A DNA stretch of 64,000 nt from Elusimicrobiota bacterium (GTDB lineage: Bacteria > Elusimicrobiota > Elusimicrobia > FEN-1173): positions 1 through 64,000 of the forward strand of contig JADKCG010000009.1 of the NCBI GenBank assembly GCA_016714745.1. The letters are read 5' to 3'. The notes under the pieces are model-generated. The model worked only from the letters and a program-made list of their open reading frames with translations. It was not told the DNA's origin and made no database searches. The position numbers and the translations under genes are program-made. Position 1 is the stretch's first letter, and every line of letters starts with the position of its first letter. Below are positions 11,258 to 20,191 of the stretch, one piece after another.

Positions 11258-11735
11258 GGAGTTTCTCCTGGACCATCCCCCCCACCGTGGAGGGGTCTAC
11301 ACGAGCCAATATTTCCTCGTCATACACGACCGCCGGGGCCAGGCCGCAGGCGCCCAAACATCGGGCTTGGGCCAACCCCAATTGACCGTCGGGAGTGACG
11401 TCGCCGGGTTTCAATCCAAACGTTTTTTGCAATTGGTCTAAAATTTTTCCTGCCCCTTTCACGTAACAAGCCGTCCCCATGCACACCAGGCACTGGTGTT
11501 CCCCCCGAGGCTTGAGAGAGAAATAGTGATAAAAGGTGGATACGCCAAAAACCCGGCTCGCGGGGACTCGCAGTTCTTTAACAACGAGGCGCAAAACGGG
11601 TTCCGGCAAATAGCCGAAAATTTCTTGGACGATGTGAAGGATTTGGATCAGCGCATCGGGCCGTCGATCGTACAGTTTCATTTCGCGCGCCACGCGCTTC
11701 ACACGCGGATCGTCTGGGGTGACGTGAATGCTCAT
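11247..11735 (-). CDS. hoxE: Diaphorase [2Fe-2S] subunit (NuoE type)
   Basis: A 162-residue thioredoxin-like ferredoxin with four cluster cysteines, CMGTAC and CLGAC, spaced as in NuoE/HoxE. It is the first gene of hoxEFUYH. The start ATG has no Shine-Dalgarno sequence; a TATGAT hexamer sits 6 nt upstream, so the mRNA may be leaderless. A partial Fnr-like box lies in the -35 region. Confidence 0.93.
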   Translation of the reverse strand: MSIHVTPDDPRVKRVAREMKLYDRRPDALIQILHIVQEIFGYLPEPVLRLVVKELRVPASRVFGVSTFYHYFSLKPRGEHQCLVCMGTACYVKGAGKILDQLQKTFGLKPGDVTPDGQLGLAQARCLGACGLAPAVVYDEEILARVDPSTVGGMVQEKLRGS

Positions 11736-11741
11736 GGAAAA

Positions 11742-11768
11742 ATCATACTAACTTCAGATCAAAATCAA
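11742..11768 (-). promoter_or_regulatory. hox operon promoter with partial Fnr-like site
   Basis: Minus strand: TATGAT (complement of 11742-11747) ends 6 nt before the hoxE ATG. TTGATTTTGATCTG (complement of 11755-11768) matches 8 of 10 positions of the Fnr consensus TTGAT-N4-ATCAA and overlaps the -35 region. A Crp/Fnr gene lies about 3 kb away. Regulation is inference. Confidence 0.45.
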
Positions 11769-11799
11769 AACCATGATGGCCTTTTTTTTAAAAGTGCGG

Positions 11800-12390
11800 T
11801 CAAGGGATACGACGGATGAGACCGTCTTTGGTGAGGCGTTGAACAATGGCCTTGGCGGCCTCACGGGCGGGGCGGGCGGTCCATTCGTTTCGGTCCACCG
11901 CGAGAGTCCCGTGGGCCGTCCACACCAGTTTCGAGGTGGTGGCGTCATAGAGCCGCACACAACCGTTCACGTAACGACGGGCCCCGGGCCCTTCGGATTG
12001 AACCATCGTTTGGGTCATCACGTCCGGAGCAGGGGGAGGGGAGAGGGCTTCCGCTAAGGTGAGGGGATGGGGTTCCTTCCAGTGAACCATGGAGTCTTGG
12101 GTAATGACCAGCACTGAGTCGTATCCCAGTTTGGCCGCGCTCACGAGATTTCCAACGGCGAAATCGGTAAGGTCCACGGCCCGGCCCGGATCCTGCTGGG
12201 TTCCCCACAGCGCGTCCCGAAACGCTTTTTCCACTGCCTGCCGAGCGTCCCGGGTGGACGCGAGGGACACCACCAAGGTCCTACGGTAAGGGCCCGCCCC
12301 AAGAACATTTTCGTTTTTAACCTCCAAATGAATCCCCACGCACGCCGAGAGGAACAGAATGGGAAATATTAAAAATTTACACCGATTCAT
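11800..12390 (-). CDS. Putative lipoprotein, function unknown
   Basis: A 196-residue secreted lipoprotein: N-terminus MNRCKFLIFPILFLSAC gives a hydrophobic signal ending in lipobox LSAC. The mature part contains VNGCVRLYDATTSKLVW and a C-terminal helix EAAKAIVQRLTKDGL, in the style of envelope proteins that report periplasmic values, but I cannot name a family. GGAGAT 5 nt upstream fixes the ATG at 12390. It overlaps the end of ppsA by 14 nt and is probably co-transcribed with it. Confidence 0.7.
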   Translation of the reverse strand: MNRCKFLIFPILFLSACVGIHLEVKNENVLGAGPYRRTLVVSLASTRDARQAVEKAFRDALWGTQQDPGRAVDLTDFAVGNLVSAAKLGYDSVLVITQDSMVHWKEPHPLTLAEALSPPPAPDVMTQTMVQSEGPGARRYVNGCVRLYDATTSKLVWTAHGTLAVDRNEWTARPAREAAKAIVQRLTKDGLIRRIP

Positions 12391-14770
12391 GGGGTATCTC
12401 CTGTTTGTTCTTTCCTTCAAAATCCGTCAATCGTTTGATCACTCCCACCACGCTGTCGGGATTGAGTGAAATGGAATCGATTCCGGCCTTGACCAAAAAT
12501 TCGGCGAAATCCGGATGGTCGGAGGGGGCCTGTCCACAAATGCCCACCTGACGACCCTTGGCGTGAGCGCGGCGGATCACGTCCTCAATCAAGCGGGTTA
12601 CCGCAGGGTTCCGTTCGCTAAAAAGTGAGGCCAGCGTGCCGGAATCCCGGTCCACCCCGAGAGTCAGTTGGGTTAGATCGTTGGAGCCAATGGAAAACCC
12701 ATCAAAACGGTCGGCAAAATCTTCCGCAAGAATCACATTTGACGGGATTTCACACATGACATACACCTCCAACCCCGCCTCGCCCCGTTTCAACCCATGC
12801 GTGGCCATCTCGGCCAACACCTTGTCGGCCTCCTCGACGGTTCGGCAAAAGGGGACCATGATCACCACGTTCGTGAGTCCCATGACCTCGCGGGCTTTCT
12901 TTAACGCTTGACACTCCAGGGCAAAACCCTCCCGGTAGTTGGGGTGATAGTAACGGGACGCGCCGCGCCACCCCAGCATCGGGTTCTCTTCTTTCGGTTC
13001 GAAGGGTTTTCCCCCCAACAGATGGGCGTACTCGTTCGTTTTGAAGTCCGAAAGCCGCACAATCACCGGGTGGGGATATTGGGACGCGGCGATCTGCGCG
13101 ATCCCCGACGCCAGTTGATCGACGAAATAATCCGTCGGCCGTTTGTAGCCCTTTGTTAACCGTTTGATCTTTCGGCGCGTTTTCAGGTCCAATCGTTCCG
13201 GGTGGACGAGAGCCATGGGATGGACCCGAATCACGTCATTGATTAAAAATTCCAGTCGCGCCAGCCCGATCCCCTGCACCGGCAAACGCCACCACTGAAA
13301 CGCGGCGGCGGGACTGGCGATGTTCAAGAGGAGGCGGGTTTTCGGGAGCGGTAAATTTTCCAAGGACGTGTCCGTCACCAGAAACTTTTTCGCGCCGGGG
13401 TACACCCGCCCCCGTTCCCCCTCGGCGCAAGAGAGCGTAATCTCCTGTCCGTCTTTAATAGCGATCGTGGCGCGCCCCGTGCCCACCAGGGCGGGGATCC
13501 CCATCTCGCGGCTCACAATCGCCGCGTGGGAGGTGCGCCCCCCATGGTCCGTCACGATCCCAACGGCTTTCTTCATGACAGGCGCCCAATCGGGGTCCGT
13601 GTTGGATGTCACCAAAATATTCCCGGCCTTGAACCGAGCGATGTCTTCCGGCCGCTTCAAAATTTGGGCGCGGGCCACCGCAACGGCATCGCCCACCGCA
13701 AGCCCTTCCACCAAAGCTTTGCCGCCCCCTTCTAAATGATAGGTCCGCAACACCCCGGACGACTTTCGACTTTGAAAAGTCTCTGGTCGGGCCTGAACCA
13801 AAAACAAATCCCCGCGGGGACCGTCTTTCGCCCACTCCATGTCCATGGGTTTGCCGTAATGCTTTTCAATCGACACGGCCCATTGGGCCAGGGACAGGAT
13901 TTCCGTGTCCGACAGGACAAACCGACGCTGTTCCGTTTCTGTCGTCCGCACATTTTTCGTTGTCCCGCCCCTTGCGTAAACCATCTTGATGTTTTTGTCT
14001 CCCCGTCTGGAAGAGAGGATGGGGCAGACGTCGGGCGTATCGAGCAGTGGCTTGAACACGATGTGTTCATCGGGAGTGACCCGGCCTTGCACAATATTTT
14101 CTCCCAACCCCCACACGGCGTTGATCACAACCACTCGGGGAAACCCCGTATCTGTGTGGAGCGAAAACATCACCCCCGCCCCCGCCCGGTCCGAGCGAAC
14201 CATCCGCTGAATGCCCACAGACAGCGCCACATGGGAATGATCGAACTTCTTTTCTTCGCGATACCGAATGGCGCGGTCGGTGAAAAGGCTGGCGTAACAG
14301 CGGCGCACCGCCTCCAACACCGCGGCCTCGCCCCGCACATGGAGATAACTTTCGTGTTGACCCGCGAAACTGGCTTCCGGCAAATCTTCCGCCGTGGCGC
14401 TGGAGCGAACAGCCACGTCGACATTCCGTTGACCGGCCTCCCGACTGAGTTGCTGGTAAGCCAAACAAACGGCCTCCGCTCCCTCTGAAGGAAGATCCCC
14501 TTTTAACATGGTTTGTCGAAGGGCCCGGCCCGTCATGGCCAGGGACCGTTGACCGGCGGCATACTCTTTGAGGAGAGACGTCAGGGGAGATCGAAGTTGA
14601 TTATGATCCAGAAAGGCGCCGTAGGCATCGGCGGTGGTGGCGAATCCTGGCGGAACGCGGACCCCCGCGCCCCCCAAGGCTCGAATCATTTCGCCCAGAG
14701 ACGCGTTTTTGCCCCCCACGCGGGGGATGTCTTTTAAGCCCACGTCACGGAGATTTAAGACCCAGTCCAT
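12377..14770 (-). CDS. ppsA: Phosphoenolpyruvate synthase
   Basis: Converts pyruvate, ATP and water to PEP, AMP and phosphate for gluconeogenesis. The 797-residue protein has the full order: ATP-grasp domain (GGKNASLGEMI near residue 20, VRSSATAEDLPEASFAGQ), phosphohistidine swivel domain with catalytic His in GGRTSHAAIVSREMGIP, and a PEP/pyruvate-binding barrel ending GICGQAPSDHPDF. A GTG lies two codons upstream, but AAGGAGG is spaced 7 nt from the ATG at 14770, so I use that. It lies 81 nt downstream of the Crp/Fnr gene on the same strand. Confidence 0.95.
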   Translation of the reverse strand: MDWVLNLRDVGLKDIPRVGGKNASLGEMIRALGGAGVRVPPGFATTADAYGAFLDHNQLRSPLTSLLKEYAAGQRSLAMTGRALRQTMLKGDLPSEGAEAVCLAYQQLSREAGQRNVDVAVRSSATAEDLPEASFAGQHESYLHVRGEAAVLEAVRRCYASLFTDRAIRYREEKKFDHSHVALSVGIQRMVRSDRAGAGVMFSLHTDTGFPRVVVINAVWGLGENIVQGRVTPDEHIVFKPLLDTPDVCPILSSRRGDKNIKMVYARGGTTKNVRTTETEQRRFVLSDTEILSLAQWAVSIEKHYGKPMDMEWAKDGPRGDLFLVQARPETFQSRKSSGVLRTYHLEGGGKALVEGLAVGDAVAVARAQILKRPEDIARFKAGNILVTSNTDPDWAPVMKKAVGIVTDHGGRTSHAAIVSREMGIPALVGTGRATIAIKDGQEITLSCAEGERGRVYPGAKKFLVTDTSLENLPLPKTRLLLNIASPAAAFQWWRLPVQGIGLARLEFLINDVIRVHPMALVHPERLDLKTRRKIKRLTKGYKRPTDYFVDQLASGIAQIAASQYPHPVIVRLSDFKTNEYAHLLGGKPFEPKEENPMLGWRGASRYYHPNYREGFALECQALKKAREVMGLTNVVIMVPFCRTVEEADKVLAEMATHGLKRGEAGLEVYVMCEIPSNVILAEDFADRFDGFSIGSNDLTQLTLGVDRDSGTLASLFSERNPAVTRLIEDVIRRAHAKGRQVGICGQAPSDHPDFAEFLVKAGIDSISLNPDSVVGVIKRLTDFEGKNKQEIPHESV

Positions 14771-14851
14771 GGCCACACCTCCTTGGCTTCACTCGAGTAC
14801 ACTCTATCACGTTTTCGGGGCGGAGCGAGATGACCCCGGTCATCCTTTCGT

Positions 14852-15577
14852 TTACTCGAGGGAGAGTGTTCCTTCCACCAACTGGGCAAGTTTTTCCGGA
14901 TCGAGAAGTGTAATGGATTTATGGTCGAGCCGAACCAGACCCCTTTGGCGAAATTGGCTGAGAAGCCGAATGGTGGTTTCTTGGGTCGTGCCGATCATTT
15001 CGGCCATTTCTTCCCGGGTGAGTGACAAAGTAATTTCTGTTCCCTTTCGAGAGGGTCGTCCATAGCTGTCCCGCAACGAAAGAAGCAATCGCGCCAACCG
15101 GACGGGGACCGGTTTTTCGACAATATCCATCAACCGGTCTTCGACCGAGTCGAGATCCAAAGCCATTTTTTTTAAAAGGGATTCGGCCACGGAGAGATTC
15201 GACGACAGCAGGGAAAGAAACGTGGGGCGTTCCACGAAACACACTCGGGCATCTCCCAAAGACTCGGCCGTAAACCCGTGGGACTTTCCTGTTAAGACGG
15301 CCCGATGGCCGATGAGTGTGCCGGATTTAGCGATCCCCACAATTTGAGGACGCCCTTGACTACCGGACTTACACAGTTTGACCTGCCCCTCATAGACACA
15401 ATAGACCCCTCGGGCGGGATCCCCCTCCTCAAAGAGGACCTGGCCCTTGTGGTACAAATTGTCGGCTTTGCACTGGTCCAGCACACGCAAACGTTCACGG
15501 GGCAACGTGGAAAAAATGCCCTCCAGCCGGGTGGGGCAAGACTCACAGCGGATGGGGTCGGTGGGACAGGGGGTCAT
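14852..15577 (-). CDS. Crp/Fnr-family transcription regulator
   Basis: A 241-residue regulator: cyclic-nucleotide-binding-like domain (about residues 25-140, KGQVLFEEGDPARGVYCVYEGQVKL), dimer helix, and C-terminal winged helix with recognition helix TREEMAEMIGTTQETTIRLLSQF. Cysteines near the N-terminus (C4, C11, C14, C36) could hold an oxygen-labile cluster as in Fnr, although the spacing is not classic. An alternative start lies 9 codons upstream at 15604, but TATAAT ends 9 nt before 15577, so I favour a leaderless start here. It shares a divergent region with purE, precedes ppsA and may also control hox. Confidence 0.85.
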   Translation of the reverse strand: MTPCPTDPIRCESCPTRLEGIFSTLPRERLRVLDQCKADNLYHKGQVLFEEGDPARGVYCVYEGQVKLCKSGSQGRPQIVGIAKSGTLIGHRAVLTGKSHGFTAESLGDARVCFVERPTFLSLLSSNLSVAESLLKKMALDLDSVEDRLMDIVEKPVPVRLARLLLSLRDSYGRPSRKGTEITLSLTREEMAEMIGTTQETTIRLLSQFRQRGLVRLDHKSITLLDPEKLAQLVEGTLSLE

Positions 15578-15654
15578 GGTTCTTTTATTATACACATTGG
15601 CCATCGAATGCTCGAGAGCGGTTTGATTTTCTATAATATTTGTTCCAAAAGGAG
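15578..15654. promoter_or_regulatory. Divergent promoters of the crp/fnr gene and purE
   Basis: Minus strand: TATAAT (complement of 15587-15592), 9 nt before the regulator ATG. Plus strand: TATAAT at 15632-15637, then AAAAGGAGG at 15647-15655, 6-7 nt before the purE ATG. Neither has a convincing -35 match. Confidence 0.6.
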
Positions 15655-15660
15655 GATTCC

Positions 15661-16152
15661 ATGAACAAACCGTTGGTGGCTGTGATTATGGGTTCCAAAA
15701 GCGATTGGGAAACGATGCAACACGCCGCTTCCGTCTTAAAAGATTTCGGCGTTCCACTCGAATGCCTGGTCGTGTCGGCGCACCGAACGCCAAAAGCGGC
15801 GGCGTCTTTCGCCGAACGGGCCGAATCCCGCGGCCTTGAGGTCATCATCGCGGGCGCCGGCGGCGCGGCACATCTCGCCGGGGTCGTGGCCTCACTCACG
15901 ACACTCCCGGTCTTGGGTGTCCCCATGGAAAGCGTTTCGCTGAAGGGGATGGATTCCCTATTGTCCACCGTTCAAATGCCCGGTGGAATTCCCGTCGGCA
16001 CTCTCGGCATCGGCAAACCCGGCGCCACCAACGCGGGCCTCCTCGCGGTCGCCATTTTGGCCAACAAAAACAAAACCCTTCGCAAGAAACTGCACCAATT
16101 CCGAACCAATCAGGCCAAAAAAATTCTCGAGAGCACACTCCCCACCGTTTAA
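15661..16152 (+). CDS. purE: N5-carboxyaminoimidazole ribonucleotide mutase
   Basis: Purine biosynthesis enzyme moving the carboxyl group from N5-CAIR to CAIR. At 163 residues it has the normal class I length, with signature IMGSKSDWETM near the N-terminus, SAHRTP at residues 41-46, GAGGAAHLAG and the GIGKPGATNAGLLA segment. AAAAGGAGG sits 6 nt before the ATG. No purK is adjacent. The stop codon TAA falls within the 5-bp direct repeat bounding a MITE-like element. Confidence 0.95.
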   Translation: MNKPLVAVIMGSKSDWETMQHAASVLKDFGVPLECLVVSAHRTPKAAASFAERAESRGLEVIIAGAGGAAHLAGVVASLTTLPVLGVPMESVSLKGMDSLLSTVQMPGGIPVGTLGIGKPGATNAGLLAVAILANKNKTLRKKLHQFRTNQAKKILESTLPTV

Positions 16153-16314
16153 CCCGGACTTTGCAATAGGCGCGAGCACCGAGATGAAGAAGCCGGCGGC
16201 TTTTTCGACGAAAAACGCGAAAGCGTAGCGGTGTCTACGGTTGAGCGTTTTGAGGAAGAAAAAGTCCCGGATTCTTCGTCGAATGCCGTGTCCTATTGCA
16301 AAATCCGGGTTTAA
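16148..16314. mobile_element. 157-bp MITE-like element with 20-bp terminal inverted repeats
   Basis: Between two direct copies of TTTAA (16148-16152 and 16310-16314) lies a 157-bp element beginning CCCGGACTTTGCAATAGG and ending in the near-perfect inverse CCTATTGCAAAATCCGGG (one mismatch in 18). Similarity between the ends continues weakly inward. There is no transposase. The TTTAA pair looks like a target-site duplication, and the left copy includes the purE stop codon. The interior holds a G+C-rich hairpin with a T-run that may serve as the purE terminator. Confidence 0.7.
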
Positions 16315-16474
16315 CCCCAATGGCGTTTGAGTTGTACGTCCACTCCAAAATCATCCGATCCCGGAGACGCGCCAAGGCGGCCGGGGGAAACGGACGAAGC
16401 TGGTCCAGCGCCGCTTTATGTTTCTCTAAATCCGCAAGCCGGGAAAAGAGGTCTCTATCGGATATTGCAATATT
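16315..16474 (-). pseudogene. Truncated Fic-family protein, N-terminal fragment
   Basis: Minus strand, downstream of the DUF1015 gene. It translates to a Fic-type N-terminal segment: DLFSRLADLEKHKAALDQL, then LRPFPPAALARL and RMILEWTYNSNAI, where intact Fic proteins continue with the inhibitory EGN motif. Here it breaks off at the MITE-like element. There is no good start codon and the catalytic HPFxDGNGR part is missing. A separate, complete fic gene is at 33075-34100; the fragment is not a copy of it. Confidence 0.55.
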
Positions 16475-16504
16475 TTATCTGTCCGATACGATCTTTATTC
16501 CCGT

Positions 16505-17736
16505 TTAGAGCTGTCCTTGCAGGGCATGGCTGACCAGGCCGGAGGGGATTTTGGGGTAGAAGTAAGTGCTTTTGGGAGGCATGACGGACCCTCCGGTGGA
16601 GACGTCCAACACTTCTTTGACAGTATTGGGCGCGAGGAAGAAGGCCCAGCCCTTTGTTTTTTGGGCGCTCTTCACAGCTTCGCTGGGTTTCCGCGTGAAG
16701 AAAAAGTCTTCTTTGCCCAACCCCTTGAGCGGGCCCGCATGAAGACAGGCCACCGCCAGGTTCGCGTGGGGCGTATGCACAAGTTCTTTGGGGATTTGAT
16801 TGAACGTGTAAAGAAAATATTTTTTCTCGCGGTAAACACCGACCTCTAAAAGGCCTGGGCCTTTTTTCCCATCCGTTAATTTCTTGAGCGCGGCCAAACC
16901 CCGAACGGGGGTCAATGTTCCCCATTTTTCCAGGTTCACGAATTTCCGTTTTTCCCAGGGCACGGCGCGGTGGGTGGGCAAGACTTCCAAACCCGCGTCG
17001 TCCGAAGACGAAAAGTAAGCCAACACCCGGTCTGAAGCGGGGGCGCCGTTCTTCAAGGCCGTCCGTGCCCACTGGCTGTAGGCCAGAGATGTCTCGTAAC
17101 GGTGGTGGCCATCGGCGATGGCGCAGGGGGATTTAGAAAAAATCTTTTGAAGTTCCTTTGCCGAAGCGTCATTTTTCCAGAGCCACAACCGGTGTGTGAC
17201 ACCCACGTCGTCCTTAAACTGAACCCAGGGACGGCCCTTGGCGTGACTCCGCGTGAGGGATTCCACTTTGCCCGACGAATCTTGAACCAACAACTGGATG
17301 GGACTTGTTTGGGCTCGAAGCGCCTTAAAGAGGAGAAGACGATCCACCTTCGCCGTCGGCAAGGTTTTTTCGTGGGGATAGACCCCCTGGCCCCAGGGCA
17401 CCACTTTCAGAGCGGCAAAGAAGCCCCGGCGAACCAGAGGGCGACCGTCTACGGGCGACCGAAATTTTGATTCATAGACATAAAACGCCGGGGATGTTTC
17501 CCGCCGAAGGACTCCCGCCTCGTTCCACTCGTTCCAGAGTTTAGCGGCCTCCGTGTATCGAATAGCCGGATCGCCCAGGGGGAGTTCCACCCGCACAAAA
17601 TTTTGCGGATCCTTTTTGACAAGCGCCTCCCGGCCCGAGGCTGAAATCACGTCATAAGGCGGGCAGACGAGGCGGCCAATTTTTTTAGGTATTTGTCGCC
17701 GTAAACAAAGGCGCGAAACGGTTTAATATCGGGCAT
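16505..17736 (-). CDS. DUF1015 family protein (frameshift near the 5' end)
   Basis: Conserved protein of unknown function; the family is often annotated as HTH-like or linked with amino-acid metabolism. The start MPDIKPFRAFVYGDKY at 17736 (AAGGA upstream) and the next family motif VCPPYDVIS lie in different frames; one extra A in the T7/A7 tract at 17680-17686 restores a single ~410-residue frame. Downstream are the motifs YPHEKTLP and ADGHHRYETSLAY, both diagnostic of DUF1015. It follows the ornithine cyclodeaminase-family gene with a terminator between them. Confidence 0.8.
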
Positions 17737-17793
17737 GGTTAATCGTCCTTTTGAAGGGGCCCCATTTATGGGGCGACCTTCCCACAGCGATGA

Positions 17794-17819
17794 CAAAAAA
17801 ATAGCCCGACAAATCGGGC
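17794..17819 (-). terminator. Rho-independent terminator after the OCD-family gene
   Basis: Minus strand GCCCGA-TTTG-TCGGGC followed by TATTTTTTT, starting 11 nt after the corrected stop at 17830. Confidence 0.8.
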
Positions 17820-17829
17820 AACGACAGAT

Positions 17830-18821
17830 TCACAACTCCAGCGTGATCCCCGCTTTTGTTGAATGGCGCGTTGGTAGATACAACCGGCGACCGCCACGTC
17901 TTGAATGGCAAGGCCGGTGGAATCAAAAACCGTGATGTCTCGGTCGGATTGGCGGCCCGGTTTTTTACCGATCACGACTTCGCCGAGACTGGCGGCGATG
18001 TTGCGAACACTGAGGGTCCCCTCGTCGATCCCGGTGTTGATCTCCCCGGAGTGCATGGCCTGTTCAGGACTATCGACAATAATTCGCGCGCGTTTTAAAA
18101 GTTCTACCTCCAACTCCCGCTTGCCGGGCGCGTCGGCGCCGATGGCGTTGATGTGGGTGCCTTCACGGACCCACGCGGATTTGACCACAGCTTCCCGGCC
18201 AGGGGTTGTGGTGACCACAATGTCCGCGCCACAAGCATCTTCGACGGTTGCGGGACGAAGAGGGGGGCCGCCGGGACGGGACTCCTTCGCACAAAACGCC
18301 TGGGCTTCTTCTAACGTTTTTGCGGCCACGCGAATCTCTTTGATCGGGAACAAGGGCGCGATGGCGGAGAGCTGTGTGGCCGCCTGCCGACCCGCCCCCA
18401 CCAACCCCAAAACGCTCGACTCTTTGCGGGCCAAATATTTAGCGGCGATCCCCCCCGCGGCGCCGGTGCGCACGTCCGTCAGCCGCCCAGCGGCCATAAT
18501 AGCCAGGGGCATGCCGGTTTCAGGATCGTTTAACACATAGACGGCCGCCACCGTCGGCAACCCCCGTTTGGGGTTTCCGGGGTGGGAGTTCACCACTTTC
18601 ACCCCGGCAAAGGAACGGCCCCCGGCACAGGAAATTTTGGGGATGTAGGCCGGCATGGCCCGCAAATCCCCGCCGTATTCCTTAAATTCCAAATAGAGTT
18701 TTGGCGGCATCTGGGCCGTGCCCCGGGCCAGGTGCCCAAACGCTTCTTCCACCAACGGCATGGCCGCTTCCATCGAAATTAGACCTTCCACATCTTTTTC
18801 AGACAGCCAGAGAATGTCCAT
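17830..18821 (-). CDS. Ornithine cyclodeaminase / mu-crystallin family dehydrogenase
   Basis: NAD(P)-dependent enzyme of the family containing ornithine cyclodeaminase, alanine dehydrogenase and related imine reductases; substrate not predictable. A Rossmann motif (GLVGAGRQAATQ, residues ~140-151) and family motifs KVVNSHPGNP and GRLTDVRTGAAGG are present. As written the frame runs on to 17766 through a terminator hairpin; one base missing near 17855 restores the usual ending KAGITLEL with stop at 17830-17832, which I adopt. The ATG overlaps the hemL stop (TAATG), and GGGAGG precedes it. Confidence 0.8.
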
Positions 18822-20098
18822 TAGACCTCCCGAAAAGCGGCGTCCGCGACGATCAGAGTTTTTTCAATGTCCTCAAGCGTGTGGACCGCTGAGACAAAAC
18901 AGGCCTCAAACTGCGACGGGGGGAAATAAACGCCGCGCTTGAGGAGCCCATGGAAAAATTTTCCATAGGCCCGTGTGTCGGATTTCTCAGCGGAAACCAG
19001 ATCAGTCACCGGCCCCTTCGTAAAAAAAACCGTAAACATAGACCCGACGGCGTTCACAATGACCGACACGTTCCGTCGACGGGCCACGGCCCGGATCCCA
19101 TGCACCAGATCATCTGTTCTATCGCGCAACAACGTGTAGGGCGGATCGGATTTTAAAATCGACAAGGTGGCCGCCCCGGCCGCCATGGCCACGGGGTTGC
19201 CGGACAGTGTTCCGGCTTGGTAGACAGGGCCCAGGGGCGCCAATTTTTCCATGATGCGTTTCGCCCCGCCAAAGGCCCCCACGGGAAATCCCCCGCCAAT
19301 AATTTTCCCAAAACACGTGAGGTCCGCCCGAAGGCCCAAAAGCTCTTGGGCGCCCCCCCGCGCCAGACGGAACCCGGTCATGACCTCGTCCACAATCAGG
19401 AGGGCGCCGTGCAAGCGGGGGAGACGTTGCAACGCTTTTTGAAATTCCCCCGTTGGAAGGACAACCCCCATGTTGCCCACCACGGGTTCCACAATGACCG
19501 CCGCGATCTTTTCCCCCCATTTCTTAAAGGCCTGGGCCAAAGCCGCCGGATCGTTGTAGGGGAGAACAATGGTGAGCCGAGCCAGTTCTTTTGGCACACC
19601 GGCCGAGGTGGGGTGCCCCAGCGTCAAAGCGCCGCTCCCAGCGGATACCAACAAACTGTCCCCGTGCCCGTGATAACAGCCCGCGAACTTAACGATCAAT
19701 GAACGCCCCGTGTATCCCCGGGCCAAACGGAGCGCGGAGAGACAGGCTTCCGTGCCCGAACTCGTAAACCGGAGAAGGTCCACGTGAGGATACGCCTCGC
19801 GCACCAACCGTGCCAGGTCCAGTTCCAAAGGCGACGGCGCGCCGAAGGAACTGCCCCGCTCCACCGCCCGTCTTGCCGCGCCCACCACCTTTGGGTGAGC
19901 GTGGCCCAAAATCATGGGCCCCCAGGATCCCACGTAGTCGATGTAACTTTTTCCATCCACATCTTTCAGGACAGCCCCCCGAGCGCTCTCAAAAAAGAGG
20001 GGCGTCCCCCCCACCGCGCGGAACGCCCGCACGGGAGAATTAACACCGCCGACAAACACATTTTTTGCCTGACGGAAAAATGTTTCAGATCGAGTCAC
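18821..20098 (-). CDS. hemL: Glutamate-1-semialdehyde 2,1-aminomutase
   Basis: PLP enzyme making 5-aminolevulinate from glutamate-1-semialdehyde, the second step of the C5 heme route. The 425 residues match the family length. The N-terminus has GGVNSPVRAF; the PLP lysine is in CFGKIIGGGFPVGAFGG (near residue 265); RFTSSGTEA and CYHGHGDSLLV are also present. The start is GTG with AAGGAG 6 nt upstream. It works with hemA and hemB, both nearby on this strand. Confidence 0.95.
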   Translation of the reverse strand: MTRSETFFRQAKNVFVGGVNSPVRAFRAVGGTPLFFESARGAVLKDVDGKSYIDYVGSWGPMILGHAHPKVVGAARRAVERGSSFGAPSPLELDLARLVREAYPHVDLLRFTSSGTEACLSALRLARGYTGRSLIVKFAGCYHGHGDSLLVSAGSGALTLGHPTSAGVPKELARLTIVLPYNDPAALAQAFKKWGEKIAAVIVEPVVGNMGVVLPTGEFQKALQRLPRLHGALLIVDEVMTGFRLARGGAQELLGLRADLTCFGKIIGGGFPVGAFGGAKRIMEKLAPLGPVYQAGTLSGNPVAMAAGAATLSILKSDPPYTLLRDRTDDLVHGIRAVARRRNVSVIVNAVGSMFTVFFTKGPVTDLVSAEKSDTRAYGKFFHGLLKRGVYFPPSQFEACFVSAVHTLEDIEKTLIVADAAFREV

Positions 20099-20191
20099 GG
20101 CTTCTCCTTGACCGGGAATCCCCGGTTTGCACGAGGCTACCGTCGACAGGGGGCCGGAACAAACTTTTTCAGCCCTCCCGGACAGAAATGT

